Part shown: positions 17,042-19,029 of the stretch, piece by piece
How the letters are laid out: each line of letters opens with the position of its first letter
How positions within the stretch are numbered: position 1 is the stretch's first letter
The notes under the pieces: generated by a model
Told to the model about the DNA's origin: nothing
What the model saw: the letters and a program-made list of their open reading frames with translations, nothing else
Database searches by the model: none
Source of the DNA: Phoronis ovalis
Lineage: Eukaryota; Phoronida; Phoronidae
Length of the DNA stretch: 19,029 bases
Assembly: GCA_028565635.1 (NCBI GenBank)
Contig: JAOXYB010016665.1
Span: 1-19,029 of the forward strand
Direction: 5' to 3'
Program-made: the position numbers and the translations under genes

Positions 17042-18834
17042 CTAAAATATTGGATACTGCTGTTTCAGTACAAATTTTTATACATTACAGATTAGATCAA
17101 GTTAAAAATTATGCAGAATTTGTAAATGTTTAATTAATAGATATGCATGGTCTGCCCGAATGCATGTTAAAGGACCGGGGCATACAAATATCATCATGAT
17201 ATAATTATATAAAGTATTATATATTTATCTCACATATTGCCTGAATCTACGGTTTTTCCACAGGTTTTAGTTGAAGCTGGGCAATCTTTGTCACTTTCTT
17301 TCGGCACATACGGATCTTCACAGCCAGATCCACTGCACTCGTAGCAACTAATTGCCAGTGCTGTAATACAAATAGAAGTAAAGTCTAATATATCCCACTC
17401 CCTTGTAACTCTAAAATTCGTATGTTATTTTAATATTTTAGTGGGGAAAAGATTGAAACATTTTTTATCAGCATAAGTGATATTCAGGTACTAGGTAACA
17501 GGTTTCAAAATTTCATAATTTTCGAATTTGCCTTTTTTTTTAAAGTTCTTGTTTCGCATATCACCGTTATAATTCCCCATTGCCAACAATAAGTATTCGG
17601 AAATCGGTCCACATGGACGAGTACAATTGGGATTACAATGCTCCTATAATATGACCTATGAGCTCTTTTGTTATTGAGTAAAAATGGTGAGTATTACGAT
17701 CTCCTGTGAATTCATCTATGATGTGCATAAATATGAATTTGAACCTAGCTCACATTTATCGTATGACTCTATGCTACATGTAAGGATACTTATTATAATT
17801 GATTTTCTTAATTTCTTGCTGTCAAACCTTGAGTTACAATCGGCTATAGGAACTTATAATGGGCATGCAAAACAGCTAGGAACTTTTCTAATTAACAGGA
17901 ACATTAATTCAACAATAAGTCTGAAATTTGATATCCTGTTAGGTACTGCTGTATCACTCGCGCTGAATAAAAATGCCTTTTTTCACCCCTCGCGGTCCGA
18001 CTCAACGGAATAATTGGTGCCCATGTTTGTGAATGGGTTTTTGAAAAGCCCCTAATTTATAAATGCATTTTTCCAGTTTTAAATTTTGATCCCTTTTCTC
18101 TAAAAGAAATTTTAGATACCCTGTTAATCAGGGCTGGAATTAAAATACTCCTGTAAATGAATCACCCTACGGACAATCAAATAAGGTACCTTTTTGCATA
18201 TTTTGATCGAAAAATTAACCCTTTACAGCGTAACACGCGTTAACGTGCTTTGTTTGTATTTTTACATAATCCTTTTTATACGTTTTTGTTCACAAATATG
18301 CGTACCATCCACTGATTTGAGTCGGCCCCGGGTTTTCCACTAAAACATCAAAAATAGCATACGAATTTTAGGGTGACACGGGAGAGTGGGATATATTAAC
18401 TTGTAATTTACGTTCATTATCAAATACACATGATAGAGAGAAACTGCCAACAATTACCATGTTTTCCATTTTTTTATCAAATGGTTGTTATTTAATGAAG
18501 AATGCTTGATTGTACTTTTTCTTAATTTTGTTTTTATTTTAAAAAAATGGGTTAATTTAAAAAATACGTCTATTCTAAATATACAATCTTACTGACTTTG
18601 TTAGTTTGCTATAATAATTATTTAGAATTAGTATACATAGAATTTTTTTTTATTTCCACAATTATTACAATTAATTATCTTATAATTACTGAGACACTCA
18701 TTCTGAGTGCTTGTATTGCATTTGTGAAAATTGACATCAAAATAATACGACAGTAACCCTTTTATTTACTGCAAATATCACTTACTACATGAAATAACAC
18801 TGGCGACAAGTGCAATAACCAAATAGGCTTTCAT
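16839..18834 (-). CDS. Ly6/uPAR (three-finger) GPI-anchored protein, complete
   Basis: Three exons, 18786-18834, 17241-17360 and 16839-17041, total 372 nt and 123 residues. The protein has a signal peptide (MKAYLVIALVASVIS, cleavage probably just before ISCYEC), then ten cysteines at 22, 25, 30, 43, 50, 63, 69, 89, 92 and 97. These have the Ly6/uPAR start CxxC and end CN (NTCNGA). The tail IIALPILLAIWKLHQE is a GPI-attachment signal. Family members are small disulfide-rich surface proteins acting as ligands, receptors or membrane modulators; the role of this one cannot be told. Near the end it has CxxC where vertebrate Ly6 often has CC. The second intron appears to use a GC donor. The exact family member is not recognised, so no symbol is given. 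Confidence 0.82.
17241..17360 (-). CDS. Ly6 exon 2: first two-finger half
   Basis: Acceptor TTGTATTACAG ending at 17361. A from exon 1 plus CA makes Thr, then LAISCYECSGSGCEDPYV. It carries five of the ten mature cysteines and ends KTVDSG. To keep the frame of exon 3 it must end in phase 1 at 17241, which gives a GC donor (TCAG|GCAATA). Confidence 0.75.
17386..18398. repeat. About 1-kb transposon-like element with 65-bp terminal inverted repeats
   Basis: The left end (17386-17450) and right end (about 18334-18398) are inverted copies. Both read TAATATATCCCACTC inward, then share CTAAAATTCGTATG and TATTTT(A/T)...TTTTAGTGG. TA or TATA at the outer edges may be a target duplication. The internal open frame 17684-18013 (109 codons) has no transposase motif I can see. 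It fills most of Ly6 intron 1. Confidence 0.75.
18399..18785 (-). other. Rest of Ly6 intron 1, nothing seen
   Basis: Very AT-rich intron sequence between the inverted-repeat element and the exon 1 donor. No open frame or repeat with recognisable structure. Confidence 0.5.
18786..18834 (-). CDS. Ly6 exon 1: signal peptide
   Basis: The ATG at 18834-18832 (context AAAAATGA) opens a classic signal sequence, MKAYLVIALVASVISC. Donor GTAAGT at 18785, after TGT plus A; phase 1. A TATA-like box lies about 90 bp upstream. Confidence 0.82.
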
Positions 18835-18920
18835 TTTTGACGACAAATGATTATTCACAGGTGCTACTTGAAATCCACGTACGTCTACTGTGACTGGTGT
18901 CTGCAAGCTAGATAAGCTGA

Positions 18921-18929
18921 TTTATAAAT
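18921..18929 (-). promoter_or_regulatory. TATA-like box for the Ly6 gene
   Basis: On the minus strand ATTTATAAATC stands about 90 bp before the ATG. That suits a transcription start near 18895 and a 5' UTR of about 60 nt. The motif is nearly palindromic and the genome is AT-rich, so chance occurrence is possible. Confidence 0.4.
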
Positions 18930-19029
18930 GCATGACAACTATTGGTGTTCTAATATTTGCGTGGGTACAGCTTGATGCGAAAGAATTAAGGTGTCGGGAA
19001 AGAAAAGATCAAACAGTTTCTTTACACAC

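Noticed and set aside
17684-18013. 109-residue plus-strand frame inside the 1-kb inverted-repeat element
   Set aside because: No transposase catalytic motif or DNA-binding domain can be seen; chance is likely in such AT-rich DNA.

Overview
The window looks like nuclear DNA of an invertebrate animal. It is AT-rich, every gene is split by short to medium introns with ordinary splice sites, there are animal poly(A) signals, and remnants of small non-autonomous transposons lie in introns. The protein families (a BRCT-containing family X DNA polymerase, LETM1 and a GPI-anchored Ly6/uPAR protein) fit a marine invertebrate such as a mollusc or cnidarian, but the exact group cannot be fixed from the sequence alone.

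There are three genes. (1) On the minus strand, 504 to 5090, are the first six coding exons of a DNA polymerase mu/TdT-like gene: basic nuclear localisation stretch, BRCT domain, 8-kDa domain and second helix-hairpin-helix. The catalytic palm exons lie beyond the left edge. (2) On the plus strand, 6445 to 14451, is a complete LETM1 gene of 12 coding exons. I reconstructed it with matching splice phases throughout, giving 786 residues. A probable 5' UTR exon ends at 5409. (3) On the minus strand, 18834 to 16839, is a complete three-exon Ly6/uPAR-like gene of 123 residues with a signal peptide, ten cysteines and a GPI-type tail.

The polymerase and LETM1 genes are head to head, so 5091-5409 is probably a shared divergent promoter. 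LETM1 and the Ly6 gene are tail to tail, about 1.6 kb apart between the last LETM1 poly(A) signal and that of the Ly6 gene. The three genes share no pathway: DNA end joining, mitochondrial inner-membrane ion exchange and the cell surface respectively.

The most unusual material is not in the core coding sequence. It includes a 24-bp tandem array downstream of and in frame with the LETM1 stop codon; a duplicated LETM1 3' end carrying two poly(A) signals; a probable GC-AG intron in the Ly6 gene competing with a frameshifting GT donor; a 1-kb inverted-repeat element ending about 25 bp from a Ly6 splice acceptor; and several intronic repeat families, one of them present in both the polymerase and the LETM1 gene. 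I see no CRISPR array, operon, phage or other prokaryote-type system. Gene models rest on reading frames, splice signals and remembered family features, not on a database search.
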